NCBI GenBank assembly: GCA_029891345.1
Contig: CM056994.1
Span: 61,597,251 to 61,661,250 of the forward strand
DNA: 64,000 nucleotides
Direction of reading: 5' to 3'
From: Dryococelus australis
Lineage: Eukaryota > Arthropoda > Insecta > Phasmatodea > Phasmatidae
Shown piece after piece: positions 22,702 through 35,006 of this stretch. Every line of letters starts with the position of its first letter. Position 1 is the first letter of the stretch. The notes under the pieces are model-generated. The model ran no database searches, was not told the origin of the DNA, and saw nothing but the letters and a program-made list of their open reading frames with translations. A program made the position numbers and the translations under genes.

Positions 22702-23490
22702 AATGGTGGAGGTGCCTTTGCTTCCAACCCCTCCCTCTAGCTTGGAATTAAAATTTAAAATAAAGTTCACGGTAACATTCATAATATAGTAAATAAAAGA
22801 GGCTAGAAATTTCCTGAGTAATAATTAAAGTAAATTGCAGTACAATTTAAGAGGAATTCGTAGAGATGTTAAACGCCTTCCACCTGCCCACAGGGTTAGA
22901 ATTCCCTCGCAAATTACGGGTCAACGAATCCAGAGTAGTAAACGATAGTAACAGGGTGAGCACTCATTCAAAATCCAGTGTATTGTACTACTCAGCAAAA
23001 ATTGCGACAGTGACAGAGCACGTGAGCAGAAACTACCGCGTTGCACATACCTCGGCCATAAGGTCGCCCAGTATTTAGTAGTGTAGTACCTGTGAGCTTT
23101 GCTTTGCTTTGCTTATTGCATGCCTAACCACAGCTCCGCTTTTCAGACCTTTCTCCTGTGCTTAACGGAATTTCAGTAGATGTATAGTGCCGATCCTGGC
23201 TCACCTTTCATTTTCATTGAAATAGCGAGGGTTTATGTTTCAAAATCAAGGTTTTTGAGTCTAAATTTAGGATCTAAAAATTTTTTAAGAGGAGGTCATA
23301 AAAACAAGCTAATTTAAGCTAAAATTGAGAAAAATTTTCAAAATGTAAGCAAGAACCATGAAAATTTATCACTTTTCAAGCAAATTTTCACGTTTTTTAG
23401 AACTCGTTAATTTTGCAGGCAAGCAATCTAAATCAAGTGAATTTAAGAAAAAAACAGGCAAAATAAGATATAATCAAATTTAAAAATATT
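22702..23490. other. Interior of nested element, nothing recognised
   Basis: The primer-site region is followed by AT-rich sequence with no supported coding domain. A gag would be expected here in an intact LTR element, but none is recognisable. Confidence 0.45.
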
Positions 23491-25030
23491 GAAAAGACAA
23501 TTGATAGTTTAAATTCGAAGCTCTACTAATCTTTTAAAAACTTCTTCTATTTGCTCTAGATTTTCACCAATATCTAGAAGCTTATATTTATCGTCAATGA
23601 TTTCTAAGAGTGATAATTGTACGCTTAGTAAATTTGAATGAAATTTGCGAACTACATTTTTAAGATCTTCAGATGCATTATCTAATCTATAGGAAGGAAT
23701 TTTTGACCCACTATTCCCTTTTAAAATGTTTGTCAAACTGCAAGGTAACACAGGAATTTTAATTTTATTTATAAAGAAAATAAATTTATTAAGAGAAAAA
23801 GACTTATTTAGAATTATGGAAATAATATTTATTTGGTCAACTAATTCATCTATATTTCTAAAAATTCCTAAAACTTTTAAATGTAACCATTCAACTATGA
23901 GTCTAAAATATTGTTTTAAACTATTGAAACCATTTGTTGAATCCTCCATTTAATAATATTAAAATTTTATAAATCTTCAGTAATTCTTACTTTCAAATAA
24001 TCTTAAGTAAGATTCCTTCGACTAATTAAAACAACATTACAAATGGTACCTGCTTCAACCTTTTTTTTAAATCAAAACTAAATTTTATATATTTTTTTTT
24101 CTTTAACAGCTGTTTTTCTGTATGAACAATCAATAACATATAAAGGTCTTCGCCCCCAAAATGAATAGTAATTAATATCACCATCAAAGTTTACAGTTGG
24201 TTTATAATAAAGTTCATTATTTCTATAGCCGAATCTACTTTGGTTTTTGAATTTTTAAAATCATTATAAGCAAGAAACTGTTTAAGATAAACAACATTTT
24301 CAATGTCTAGATTCCAGTTTTCTTTAGAAAAATTTTCAAATCTACCATTTTTAACATAAATATTTTTTACACTATAATGATCAAACATAGCAGCGAGTTT
24401 ATGCAGTTCAGCACAATTTTTTCTAATAAATTGTAAGACTACAATTACAAAATCAGACATATAAAATTGTAAATTACTAAACTGATCTTTTATATCAAAG
24501 TTAAAAACAGTTGTTCCTTTAGGAACTTCTTTTTCTAAAAATTGCCAATAATCAAAACTAATAGGTATTTTTGGATCTTTGTATATTTTTTCTATCATTG
24601 CAGTGGTGATGTTAGATTCATATTCAACAATAGGCCACATATTTTCTAATTTTTCAATAACAATTTTACCAGGCTCAGGACAATGTTCTGTAACTTATTC
24701 ATCTTTATCGAAAGTTTCATAAATAAATAAACAGTTGTTATCAGATGAATTACGAAAAAAAAATAATTTCATAGCCACCTTTTCAATAAACAGATATATA
24801 AGAGGATAGATTAGTTCATTTGTTTTATTACTAGAAACTACCTCTTTAGTTATATTACTAGAAACAGATTTATCTCGATATAGATTATCAACACCAGTAA
24901 ATTCTAAATAATATTATTTTTATGCATACTATTACATAATTTGTTTGAAATTAGTAAAGCATGCGTAAGTTTTTTTGCAGGAACCTCGAAAGTTATATAA
25001 TTTGTTTTATTTTCAAGCTTTTTAAGTTGT
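23490..25030 (-). mobile_element. Polinton/Maverick-like fossil with double-jelly-roll capsid segment
   Basis: The minus-strand frame at 24640-24191 (149 codons) reads MWPIVEYES, then KIPISFDYWQF, VPKGTTVFNFDIKDQFSNLQ, FVIVVLQF, AAMFDHYSVKNIYV and NWNLDI. The order and spacing match the C-terminal part of the major capsid protein of insect Polinton-like elements and adintoviruses (family pattern: W..P.VE......+..I...I.F.SW......P.....F.....+.....RFVI+.FQ.......FD+..+.N+.+...+......LD). An upstream, more decayed part (about 25020-24700) has YITFEVPAKKLTHALLISNK. A second frame downstream, 23949-23509 (146 codons), is Leu/Ile/Lys-rich and unrecognised; it may be another gene of the same element. 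No polymerase, integrase or terminal repeats were found. The fossil is partial, with a handful of breaks. Confidence 0.62.
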
Positions 25031-26159
25031 TTACTGTGCTCTGCTCACCCCCCTACCACCCCTCCCCTCCGTCTTTTTGTCCTTTCAGGCTCAAACATTA
25101 ATGTGGACATTTGTCAAAAACTGAAAGTTATATGCAATATCATATGTTATCAAACTCATTTAACTATTTGTCGCTTAGTGAAAAACATCCATACGGAATA
25201 AAACTGCCTTGAGTATGAAACCTCCTCACCCCTTCTGACAATTCGGACTTTCCTATGAATCCTTATGATTAAGTCTACCCTAGTACCTAATTTCATGCAT
25301 ACATCATAGTTTGTCCTTATTTTCTTGCAAATTGCACTTACATTAGATGTATTTGTTGTATTACACAAAAACTTTAACATCACTACTCATACAGTACAAC
25401 AACAAAGTAGGCCTGCTCGTGCTTTGTTTCATACATGGTAACTATAACTGCACTGTCGCAGTACACCTGACTCGTGGTAAAAACCACAACAACTGTTTCG
25501 CACTTCTTTATCTAAAGACATTATAACCTTATTGGTATGGTGCATACATAACTGGCAAATTTACCTGCACACAAATGCTATATTTTCCTTTTTACAGACT
25601 TCGTTTTGCTACATAATGGCAGTTGTTTCTAAGTTTTTCTTCTCCCATTGTTTATCATTTGTCTGATAAACGCACGTGGAACTACAACACTCACACGTGG
25701 CTGTCAACTTCTTGGAGCGCAGCTGGGATTACAGATGAGCCCAAGCATAATTTCTCAAGGCCATGCGGTCGGCACTATGACAAACGTGACAACAACGCCA
25801 GCCTGCCATACTTCCCCGCTCCCCTCCCGATGCCCGTGTGCCATCCAACACATCACCCATTACTTCGCAAATATTTTGTTTACATCCTGATGTATTACAT
25901 CCTTCCTATAAGAAATACAGTTATGCCACCACTGACTTTTTTCATTGTTTCATAGTAACAGAGTTCGCTACATGATTTTTAAACCATCAAATTGCATAGC
26001 CTGTATGATGCAGCATATTTAATATTTAAACTTGCGATATAACATACTTTCAGTAACGAAAATATTGTTTTTGTCTTGCAGCGCATTCGTTGTTTTCAAA
26101 ACATGTATTATGGTTTTTGATTTAATGCTTAATCATGTAAACTGACTGTGTAATGTCAC
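25031..26159. other. Interior of nested element, no coding region recognised
   Basis: Mixed sequence between the Polinton-like fossil and the gypsy pol part. The frames at 25623-25955 have no recognisable domain. Confidence 0.4.
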
Positions 26160-29120
26160 CTACAATTTTGCACTGAAATCCCTATCTCTCGCATACTGTT
26201 CCTGTCAATCGAGCCGGTCCTTAATACTAACTTATTGGAATGCAACACAAACAACTGTATAGAATACTATGTAAACAAAATAGAATCTCAGGAGGATTCA
26301 TCACACGACACCATCATAGGAAACATTAACGAAACACTGCCACCACACAAAAAAGCTCAAATGAAGGAATTACTCCAACAACACAAAGACCATTTTGCTA
26401 GCTCAATCACCGAACTGACGGAAACTAAACATTATGAAATAAAGCTTGAGCTAACAACACAGAAACCAATACTATTGGGACACCATGTCCAAAGATGTGA
26501 AAGAGTATATTAAAAACTGCCCCACCTGCCAAAAAGTAAAACATACAAATCAAAAGCCAATAGGCCTTATGATGCCAATTCAAGCTCCTCCCTTATTCCA
26601 TTCTTGGGGACTTGATGCAAAAGGACCATTACAAACCGCGGCATCAGGAATATGCATATACTTGTTATGACTGAGTTTTTTACACGTTATGCAGTAGCCC
26701 AACCCGTCAAATCCATTGATGCAAAAACGTGTGCCCACTTTATTAAGGGCGTCATCACTTCAATATGAGTGCCCCAAATCAATACTAACTAACCATGGCA
26801 CGTTTTTCAACAACAAAATGATAACGGAACTATTACAGAAATTACAAATTAAAAAGCTCCAATAACCGCATACAACCCGGCATGTAACGGGCTGACTGAG
26901 CAAGTCAACAAAATTCTGTCGCAACAATTGACGGTGTGTGCAAACGAAGATCACGCACACTGGGATGAGTACATTCCCTATATTGTTTTCAACTATAATT
27001 CCACAACCAACAAAGGCAAGAAATTCTCTCCATTTTTCCTTTTACATGGCATCGAAGCTGTCCAACCCTGCCATGTAATAACACACACGTTTTCACAACG
27101 CGCCGAAGACTGGTGTGAATGGTTAAAAGAAGCCCATGAACAAGTCTGCATAAACCTCCTTGCATCACAGCAAAAAGAAAATGTCATTTTCGAACACAAA
27201 TTTTGTCCGAATGACATCAAGATCGGGCAGTTTGTATGGATAAAGACACACGCGAGGCAAAAGGCCTTAAATTTTTAATACCACGGTACTTACTGGGTCC
27301 ATGTAATTTTAGGGCCCTCCACAATCACAACTGAAATCCACAAAAGGGGACACACAAAGATAGATACGGTCAATACAAGGAACATAAAAATTTCTGATTT
27401 AAGAGGCAAATAATCATATGTATGTTACAAGTCAACAGCCCTTAACATGGGGACACCCCAAATCAGTGTGCTGGTCCTTGCACTCCATATAGTGTCGGCT
27501 ACCATGGGGCTGCAATTGTACAAGACCCACACCAAGGTTTATTTCCAACAGCTCATGCCGATAACGACAATTAATATTGACATATGGTACCATCACACCT
27601 GTACAAAGGACAGCACAGTTTGTTGAAATGCGGACAAACTGCGTCACTTCTTCAATGAAATATCTCATAACATTGTACAAGAGTTTCTGTCAGAGATTGC
27701 TATGTCAAATAAAATGAAGCATGGCATTGCCTTCCTAGGGGATGTCGCAACATGGTGTTGCGATATTCTCACATACAGACACCTGACATCCCTTCTACCC
27801 AATGAGAAGATGCTTGCAGTGCAAATTAGTGGTTAAGAAAATAATGTCATAACATCTAACAAAAATTTTAATATTACCATTCACAGTGTGACACAAATCA
27901 AAAATGAAGTAGAGAATAAAATTAATCTACTCACACGAAATATAGGTTCAATGTCACACCAATTAAGTAATCAAAATAAGGAAATAAAATCTTCTCTTGT
28001 GCAATCACAAATGCCGACAAGTATGGTGCTACAGTTCATAAATACCGTAGTTAATGAACTTAGAATTAATACATACATCCAGCAATGTCAACATAAATTT
28101 TTACCCTTGCAAGCTGTTTCAAAGGAAGTATTAAGTAATGACCTTTCTACATTACAAGAACAAGTGTATGCCCTTGGATTGGAACTGAGTATTTCGATTA
28201 AAGATATATTAAAATATTACATGCTGCCACTAACGGAATGTATGTTGTCACCAACCCAAACGATACTGACAATCTAAATCCCCCTACAAAATAGTAAAAA
28301 TACACGGCAGTTCTTTAGAACCACTAAAGTACTGTATATGTATAGAAATGAAACTAGCCACACAGGAACCAAACAGAACATAATTGCAATTGATATAAAT
28401 TCAAAAGAGACTAGAGAACTATGACACCCCTGGACAAGCTAAAGGTATTTATTTTCTTTCAAAGCAGATAGTAGAAAACCCCCAAATCAGTTGCTTAAAG
28501 GCAGCAATCAACCTTGATGATATTGACACTTTATTTAAATATTGCAAATTCCAATGCGAGCCTGGTAACACCTTGTCAGTTCAAGTTATTGAACCACATC
28601 ATTATGTCGTAATCAATGCTCCTGGTAACCTAGTACTGAGATGCATTAATAAAACGTTAAGCAAAGAAATTCCTAACGCAAGGGTAGGCAGAATTGAAAT
28701 TCACTTACCATGTGGATGCGAATTACATTCAATCAGATAACGCTCATCAAAGCTACACATGTTTGCTATATCAAAAATCCCAAAATAGCCATTTCTCACA
28801 CTATTTTGCCCGTGCAATGGCTTCAAAATAACAATTTCAAGGCACAACTTAAGGCTAATTAAAGAATTTTCTTTTATTCTATAAATGACAGTATAAACAC
28901 TGAGTGGAAAATACAACATGCAAAACTTTCTACAATACAATACATATATAGAGAACAGGGTGTCATTTAGACAAACACATGTATTTTATCTTTTAACACA
29001 AGAGCATTACAATTATATAAGCTTTTCCAAGATTGCAATCCTTATTTTCGCTCTTGTGTTAATATATTACAAATTAATCACAATAGCAATGCTATTGAAC
29101 CACTTGGCACAGGCGGCATA
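26160..29120 (+). mobile_element. Gypsy-type pol remnant with envelope-like region
   Basis: From left to right: a pre-reverse-transcriptase linker (26235-26460; LPPHKKAQMKELLQQHKDHF, an errantivirus/gypsy pattern); an integrase zinc-finger end and core start (26485-26670; CPTCQKVKHTN, then WGLDAKGPL); a late integrase core and C-terminal region (26928-27278; NYNSTTNKGKKFSPFFLLHG). A long envelope-like stretch follows (about 27440-29120). It has GIAFLGDVATWCC, a heptad-rich segment (27888-28277; NLLTRNIGSMSHQLSNQNKE-like) and a terminal hydrophobic span (KIAILIFALVLIYY, near 29020-29070) that looks like a membrane anchor. This is the gene order of env-bearing gypsy elements (Errantivirus type). 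It is broken, with roughly ten breaks, and the central reverse transcriptase is not seen. Confidence 0.68.
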
Positions 29121-30875
29121 ATCATTTGATAGAGGCAAATAACAGACAGGCAGTCGTTTCCATAAAGTTACTGTGCTTAGTAGCACAAATTTTACCTCAG
29201 GAAATAAAAAAGAGAATTACTGTTAGGAATTACTTACAGAATTGTAAGACCAAGGTAGAAGTAATCTATGGAATAAATTAAATCAGTATATATGGCCACA
29301 GTAAAATTTTTCATCGTTAGCTCAATATAGCTTACGGACTCATGTTAAATGAAAAAGGCGCATACTGAATGTATGTGGGAGCAAAGGCATAAATGAGGCT
29401 TCAAAACTATGGGATAGTTAATTCCAATATATTATTTCTTCTACTACGAGAAAAAAATCAGCAATATGTCGTTACAAATATAACGAATAATATGACTGCC
29501 GCTCACGACAATTAATTCAATGTCCAAGTAAAACCAGGCAAGGCACGTAAAATGCTTATGCACGAACATGCCATGATACAGTTAGCGCTACCTAGTACCA
29601 GGCAGCATAAGCGCAGCTGACGTTGCGAGTGCAGCTCGTTTACTGCACAAGTCAAATGCAGAGCGCAGCAGTTTACGTGCATAATTATTAAAGTTCTTTA
29701 AACTAACTCTAGAGAGTGCTAAATGGCACTTCAACACCGTGCAGTATCCATGCCATACCTTTTTATTTTTTACGGGGCCCCTTTAAGTTGTACATTCTTC
29801 ATTTTTAATGGTTAAAACTCACAGATAATGTTACATTCATAAGTTTTTTTGCAACACATGTACATACCATTTTATGATGATTTGTAATTCAGTTCTTAAG
29901 AAGTATATTTGCACTGAAAACCAATAATTCTCATATGTATACTACAGGCAATATGTAAAGTAAGGCTTTTCATACACCTACATTGTATAGAGTTATAAGA
30001 CTGTAATTTCAGAAATCAAAGTAGACAAATGCAGACTTTAATGCTGAGTAGAGTTAATTATAAAACAGAGACTAGTACGGCGCTATTGCAGACTATTGTA
30101 TACAATCAGTGCGCACAACTTCAAATCCCACCCTTAAGTGTTCAGCGCCGGTTTTTCACTACTGTATATTCTTTCTTTTTAAGGGGGTTCAATACAGTCA
30201 CGGAGTCGAGCACATCATATCCTTCCATAACAGTCAACAGGAACCAATAGCAGCCATAAGTAAATTGTTTTAGGTGCTGGCACAACCGTTATTAGCGTGA
30301 ATGTATTTTACTGGAAGTATTGTTTTTATACGATCGTCAAACGCTGTCAAACTTCACAAGTGTCACGTGTAAATATCATAAATGTAGTCCTATATTAGCA
30401 GTCTTTCGTATAACATAGACACACAGAGTCTCCAGAAACACAATTTCACCTCAGAATATGTAAAAAAAAAAAACTTAGTGATTATAAATTATAAATGAAA
30501 ATGTAAATAACGTTTCAATTATTAATAAGTTCTATCACCTTTACATACTAACACACATAAATTATAGAGAATGGCTTTCAAACGCCAATAGTAAAAATAC
30601 ATTCTTATATGTGACACATGCCCAAACCTCCATGCCTGACATCGCCCTAGGGACGTAGACAATTCACTGCATGAAGGACACTTTAAGTTAATTGTAATTA
30701 CCCTTTTGGCCAACCGCGAAGAAGAAAGGCTCATTCCGGCAGGCTCAACTCCTCCCAGGGGATTTGGTCTTCCAACCATTCGTCTTCTTCGACCGACCGC
30801 CCGACCTCACCATGCCATTACCCCGCAACAAACAACCCCCGGCCTTTCCAGATGAGGACATCTGGATTTTCTTAT
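29121..30875. other. 3' interior of nested element, nothing firmly recognised
   Basis: AT-rich to about 30690, then a GC-richer 180-bp stretch leading to the G-rich polypurine tract. A plus-strand frame ends MPLPRNKQPPAFPDEDIWIF just before the tract, but it has no known domain. Confidence 0.4.
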
Positions 30876-30889
30876 GGGGGGGGGGGGGG
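30876..30889 (+). promoter_or_regulatory. Polypurine tract (14 G) of nested LTR element
   Basis: A run of 14 G followed by TTTA and then the TG that opens the 3' LTR. The position is that of the plus-strand primer of LTR elements. Run length in the assembly may be unreliable. Confidence 0.6.
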
Positions 30890-30893
30890 TTTA

Positions 30894-31514
30894 TGCTGCG
30901 GCTGGCCACAGTAAGGGTTGCCAAGCAGCGAGCCGATGCGAGGCACAGAGCGACCTCAGCCAGCCAAGCCGTTGTTGTGGAAAACAAATTCCGGGGGAAT
31001 GAGCGCAAGGTCAGGAAGGCGGTATATAAGACCGGGGCAATGGCGACTCTGGGCGCCATATTGCCTGCGACGCTGAAGGCCCTGCCCGAGGGTCGCCTGC
31101 CGAGAAGACCACCTGCCGTGGTCCTACTTCAAAGCCCGACGAGCCCGCTGTCGAGAGCGCCTTATCATTGACGTCACCGCAATAAGGGTAAATATACTCC
31201 CTCGTAGAGCGACTAAGGCACAAGAGACTTCGGGACAAGCGAAGGCTAGAGTAAGCTCCCTCAGAACAGAATATTTGCCTCTTTCCATGATTAATTGTAT
31301 TAATAAGAAGTGGCATCAACGCCTCCAGTCTTGAATATCTGAGCAGAGTATTTTGATCTCTGAGTTTTTCTTGATGATTGCTTACCGCTGTTATAGAGCG
31401 GACTTTATATTGCTGTTAGATCAATAAAAGTAGTGTTTTGTAATTGAGTGCTTTTTCGTCTAGCTACCTTAATACCCAATGCGTGACCTGCTCCCCACAG
31501 GACAGGCCACAGCA
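30894..31514 (+). repeat. 3' LTR of nested element
   Basis: 621 bp, the partner of 22076-22701 and colinear throughout. AATAAA lies at 31423-31428. It is followed by the target duplication ATAC and then by BEL/Pao sequence again. Confidence 0.88.
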
Positions 31515-34500
31515 ATACCATCCAAACAAAAGAAGATAGAAAAACACAAGTCTTCTTTGAAGAAACACGTTCTCATAACTCAAATGGAAGATACTGTGTA
31601 GTTCTGCATTTCAAGAATGAACGCCAAGCCTTGGGAGACTCCAAGACAGTGGCATCTCATCGATTTTTGTCCCTGGAACGCAAGCCTGCTCAAAATCAAA
31701 GGTTGAAGGTGGAATATCATATGTTCCTGCAGGATTATCTCGACCAAGGCCATATCAAAATTATTGGGGAGCTTTCATTGGTAAGTGCCAATGAGTACTT
31801 TATCTCTCACCACTGTGTAACTTGCCCAGGGAATCTAAGTACTAAACTTAGAGTGGTGTTTGACGCATCAGCCCATGCCAGTAATGGGTAATCTCTCAAT
31901 GATCATTTACTTGTTCGACCAAAGCTATTGCCTAATCTTGTAATGGTTTTGATCCATTTCCAGCTTCATTTGGTTGCACTTACAGCAGATGTACAAAAGA
32001 TGTATAGTCAAATTCTACTACATCCTAATGATCGTACTTATCAGAAAATAGTGTGGAGATTTTTATCAGATCAACCATTGTTTGAATACCAGCTCAACAC
32101 AGTGACATTTGGTCTTTCGTCATCACCTTACCAGGCGAAAAATGTCACTCACAAGTTGGCTTTGGATGAAAAGTATAAGTTTCCCACTGTGGCTCAAAAA
32201 TCATGCAAAATGTTTACATGGATGACATCCTGACTGGTGCAACTCCACTGAGGAAGCTATTAGTCTCCAGCATGAGCTTACAGGCATCTTGGAATAAGGT
32301 GGTTTTACTCTTCACAAGTGGGCTTCTAATGATTCATTTGTAATGAGTCAGGTTTTCCCACCAAATAATTCTTCTAGTTCTCGTTCATTCTAATGCCCTG
32401 AAAATTATTCTATAAAGGTCCTTTGTTTGTAGTGGAATTCTACATCTGATTGTTTCTCGTATTTGTCCTAACCTACTGCAGGTATCAAATGTACCAAACT
32501 GTCAGTTTTGTCAGTGGTTGCTAGGATCTTTGACCCCTTGGGTATAACATCAATAGCTTTGTTTATTAAACAGGTTATCCAATAACTCCGGTCACTGCAA
32601 TTAGGTTGCAATGATCTGACTCCAGAGATCTTGCTGAAGAAATGGAGTCTTTTCAGAAAGAACTGGATGATCTTCCAAAGGTGACACTCCAACGCTATGT
32701 AGTCCCATTGGGAGCTAAAAGGTTTGTTTGAGTTGCACAGATTTGCGGATGCTTCAGAAAGAGTATGCACTGCTGTAATCTATCTTTGGGTAGAAGTGAC
32801 CGAAAAGGTTGTAGTGTGTTTGGTCTGTGCCAAATCTAAAGTAACGCCTCTTAAGGCTCTCACGTTACCAAGGCCCGAACTGTGTGCTATTCAGTTACTT
32901 GCCAAGCTGATGAAGGTTATCGCTGAAGTCTACGCCATTCTGCCGCGGCTGGAGCTGTTCACTTGGTCAGATTCCATAGTAGTCTTTACCTTGGATTAAA
33001 TAAGAAAACAAGGAATGGAAGACCTTTGTACATAATCTAGTTGATGAGATCCAATCTCTTGTGCCAACAATGCACTGGGCGCATGTTCGATCAGAGAAAA
33101 ACCCAGTGGATTGTGCCTTCAGGGGCTTGTTGCCCTCTCATCTTCTCGACCACCTCCTTTGGTGAAAAGGACTTACCTGACTATCTCAGTGCTCCCCTCC
33201 CACTAAAGGTAGTGAAGCCAGTGAAGCTCTAATAAATCAAGAAGAGGTGGAATTAGACAGACAGCCACAGGTATTTGCAGTTATAGTAATAAAATTGGAT
33301 TCTTTTCCTTTCACTAACTACACTTCTCTAACTCAGTTACAAAGGATTATTGCATGTTGTTTTAGATTTGTGAACAATTGTCGTGCAAGTCATCCCAGCC
33401 GAGGACCGTTCACCTCTGTCGAGCTACAGCATGCTCTTCTTGCTTTGGTCAAAATTGTGCAGGAAACCAACTTCAGCAGGGAAATTGAGAATTTGCAGAT
33501 AAGGAAACAATTCCCCAACCAACTGTGCAGCCTACATCCATTTGTGGATGGAGGAGGATTTTTGAGAGTGGGAGGCCACCTACAGCAAAGTTACCAACAA
33601 AAGCATCCATTGTTACTTCCTGCGAAGCATCATTTCAGTTTATTGCTCACTGATTCTGCACATAAAAAATATATTCATGCAGACCCTATGTTCATACATT
33701 CATTGCTACGACAGAATTACTGGATACTGAGTGCTCGTCGCACCATTAGACACAGGCTAAAACAGTGCAATCAATGCTTCCGTCATTCGCCACAACCATG
33801 TGCTCCTCCAATAGGTGACTTGAATAGCTGTAGAGTGCAACAAGCTCGAGTCTTCCTACATGTTAGGGTTGATTATGCTGGTCCATTTATGGTCACCATA
33901 GGGAGATTGAGAGGTGAAAAAATCTTACAAGGCATACCTCTGCTTTTTTGTGTGCATGAGTACAAAGGCACTGCACCTGGAACTTGTAACAGTACTGTCA
34001 ACAGAGCACTTCCTAGCAGCACTCAAGAGAATGACAGGCCGTCGAGGAATCTGCGCTCATGTCTATTCAGACCAAGGCAAAAATTTTGTCAGGACTACGA
34101 CAGCACTGGGAGAGCTATATAGTTTTGTAACCTCTAATGCACATCACCAACAAATGTTGACAAACTTAGCATCTGAGGGTATCAAGTAGAAACTGAACCC
34201 TCTAGTAGCACCTCATTTCGGAGGATTATGGGAGACAGGAGTGAAATCTGTAAAAAGGCACTTATCACATGCTGTTGGCAGCAAATTTTGACCTACGAAG
34301 AACTGAATACATTGTTTACTCAGGTTGAGGCAATTTTGAATTCTCGTCCCCTCTGTTCTGTTAGTGACTATCCTAATGACCTAACAGCTTTGACTCCACA
34401 TTTCCTGGTAATGGAACTTTTGAAAGCAATTTCAGAACTGGAGTTAACAAACACTCCTCTTTCACACTTAAATCATTGGCAACTTATCCAACAAATACAC

Positions 34501-34790
34501 TAAACTTACTGGAAACTCTGGAGTCAAGACTATCTGCATACTCTGCAGTAGAGGTCCAAGTGGACAGATCAACAGTTGTCCATCACTGTGGGCACCCTCG
34601 TGCTGGTTAAGGACAACCAAATACCTCCTACCAAGTGGAAGTTGAGACAGGTTACTGAAGTTAACCAAGGACCAGATGGAGTCATTCAAGTAGCCTCCAT
34701 TCACACAGAACAAGGTGTTCTCCTGCATCCCACCAGAAAGTTGTGTCCCCTTCCTTCCCAGTAAAGAAAACTTTGTTTTGGTCAGGGGAA

Positions 34791-35006
34791 TGTTTGTGTT
34801 GTAAACAGGGTTGTTTATGTTGTAATTAGTACTATGTGACTTCATCGCTAAAATTATATGCTGCAACAGTTGGCAAGTCTGACTCAAGCAAAGAAGATCT
34901 GTGTTTTTGCAAGATGGCGGCAGGTTACTAGTTTTCTAAGAGAAATTCAAAGGAAATACTTTGTTTAATGGTCCTCCGGGTTCTTCAAATGTTAGTAAAA
35001 TCAACA
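34791..35006 (+). repeat. BEL/Pao 3' LTR
   Basis: 216 bp, the partner of 19358-19569, preceded by a short purine-rich tract. By eye roughly 10-12% of positions differ from the 5' LTR. Confidence 0.85.

Larger units (their letters stand above)
22076..31514 (+). mobile_element. Nested 9.44-kb LTR element inside the BEL/Pao copy
   Basis: Two long direct repeats in the same orientation (22076-22701 and 30894-31514) start TGCTGCGGCTGG and end GGCCACAGCA. The 4 bases before the left copy (ATAC, 22072-22075) equal the 4 bases after the right copy (ATAC, 31515-31518), a target-site duplication. Both LTRs contain a TATA box (CATATAAG or TATATAAG) and an AATAAA signal (22604-22609; 31423-31428). A polypurine tract of 14 G (30876-30889) lies just before the 3' LTR. 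The LTRs differ at about 5-6% of positions by eye, so this insertion is younger than the BEL host. The interior carries a gypsy-type integrase and an envelope-like region (26160-29120) and a minus-strand Polinton-like fossil. Whether all of the interior belongs to the original element is uncertain. Confidence 0.85.
19358..35006 (+). mobile_element. BEL/Pao LTR retrotransposon fossil, interrupted by a nested LTR element
   Basis: The element has matching LTRs (19358-19569 and 34791-35006), starting TG and ending CA. A putative primer-binding site, TGGTCAATGCC, follows the 5' LTR at 19570. A purine-rich CAGGGGAA lies just before the 3' LTR. The gag region (about 20290-21130) has a BEL-type capsid part (LPIFNGDVTQWQSFYELF, LYLKSLLQGEA) and a zinc knuckle (CINCLTTGYIMRDC). 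The pol region (about 31560-34760) has BEL reverse transcriptase (FISHHCVT, KLRVVFDAS), RNase H-like (HRFADASE, PRPELCAIQL) and integrase (LRQNYWILSARR, VDYAGPF, YSDQGKNFV, LEAILNSRPL-like) motifs. A 9.44-kb LTR element lies inside it at 22076-31514. Without that insert it would be about 6.2 kb, the normal size. The copy is broken, with roughly ten breaks. Its two LTRs differ at about a tenth of positions, so it is older than the insert. Confidence 0.88.

Noticed and set aside
30764-31171. 135-codon frame ahead of the nested 3' LTR as a host gene
   Set aside because: It crosses the polypurine tract into the LTR; only the part before the tract could be element coding, and it has no known domain.
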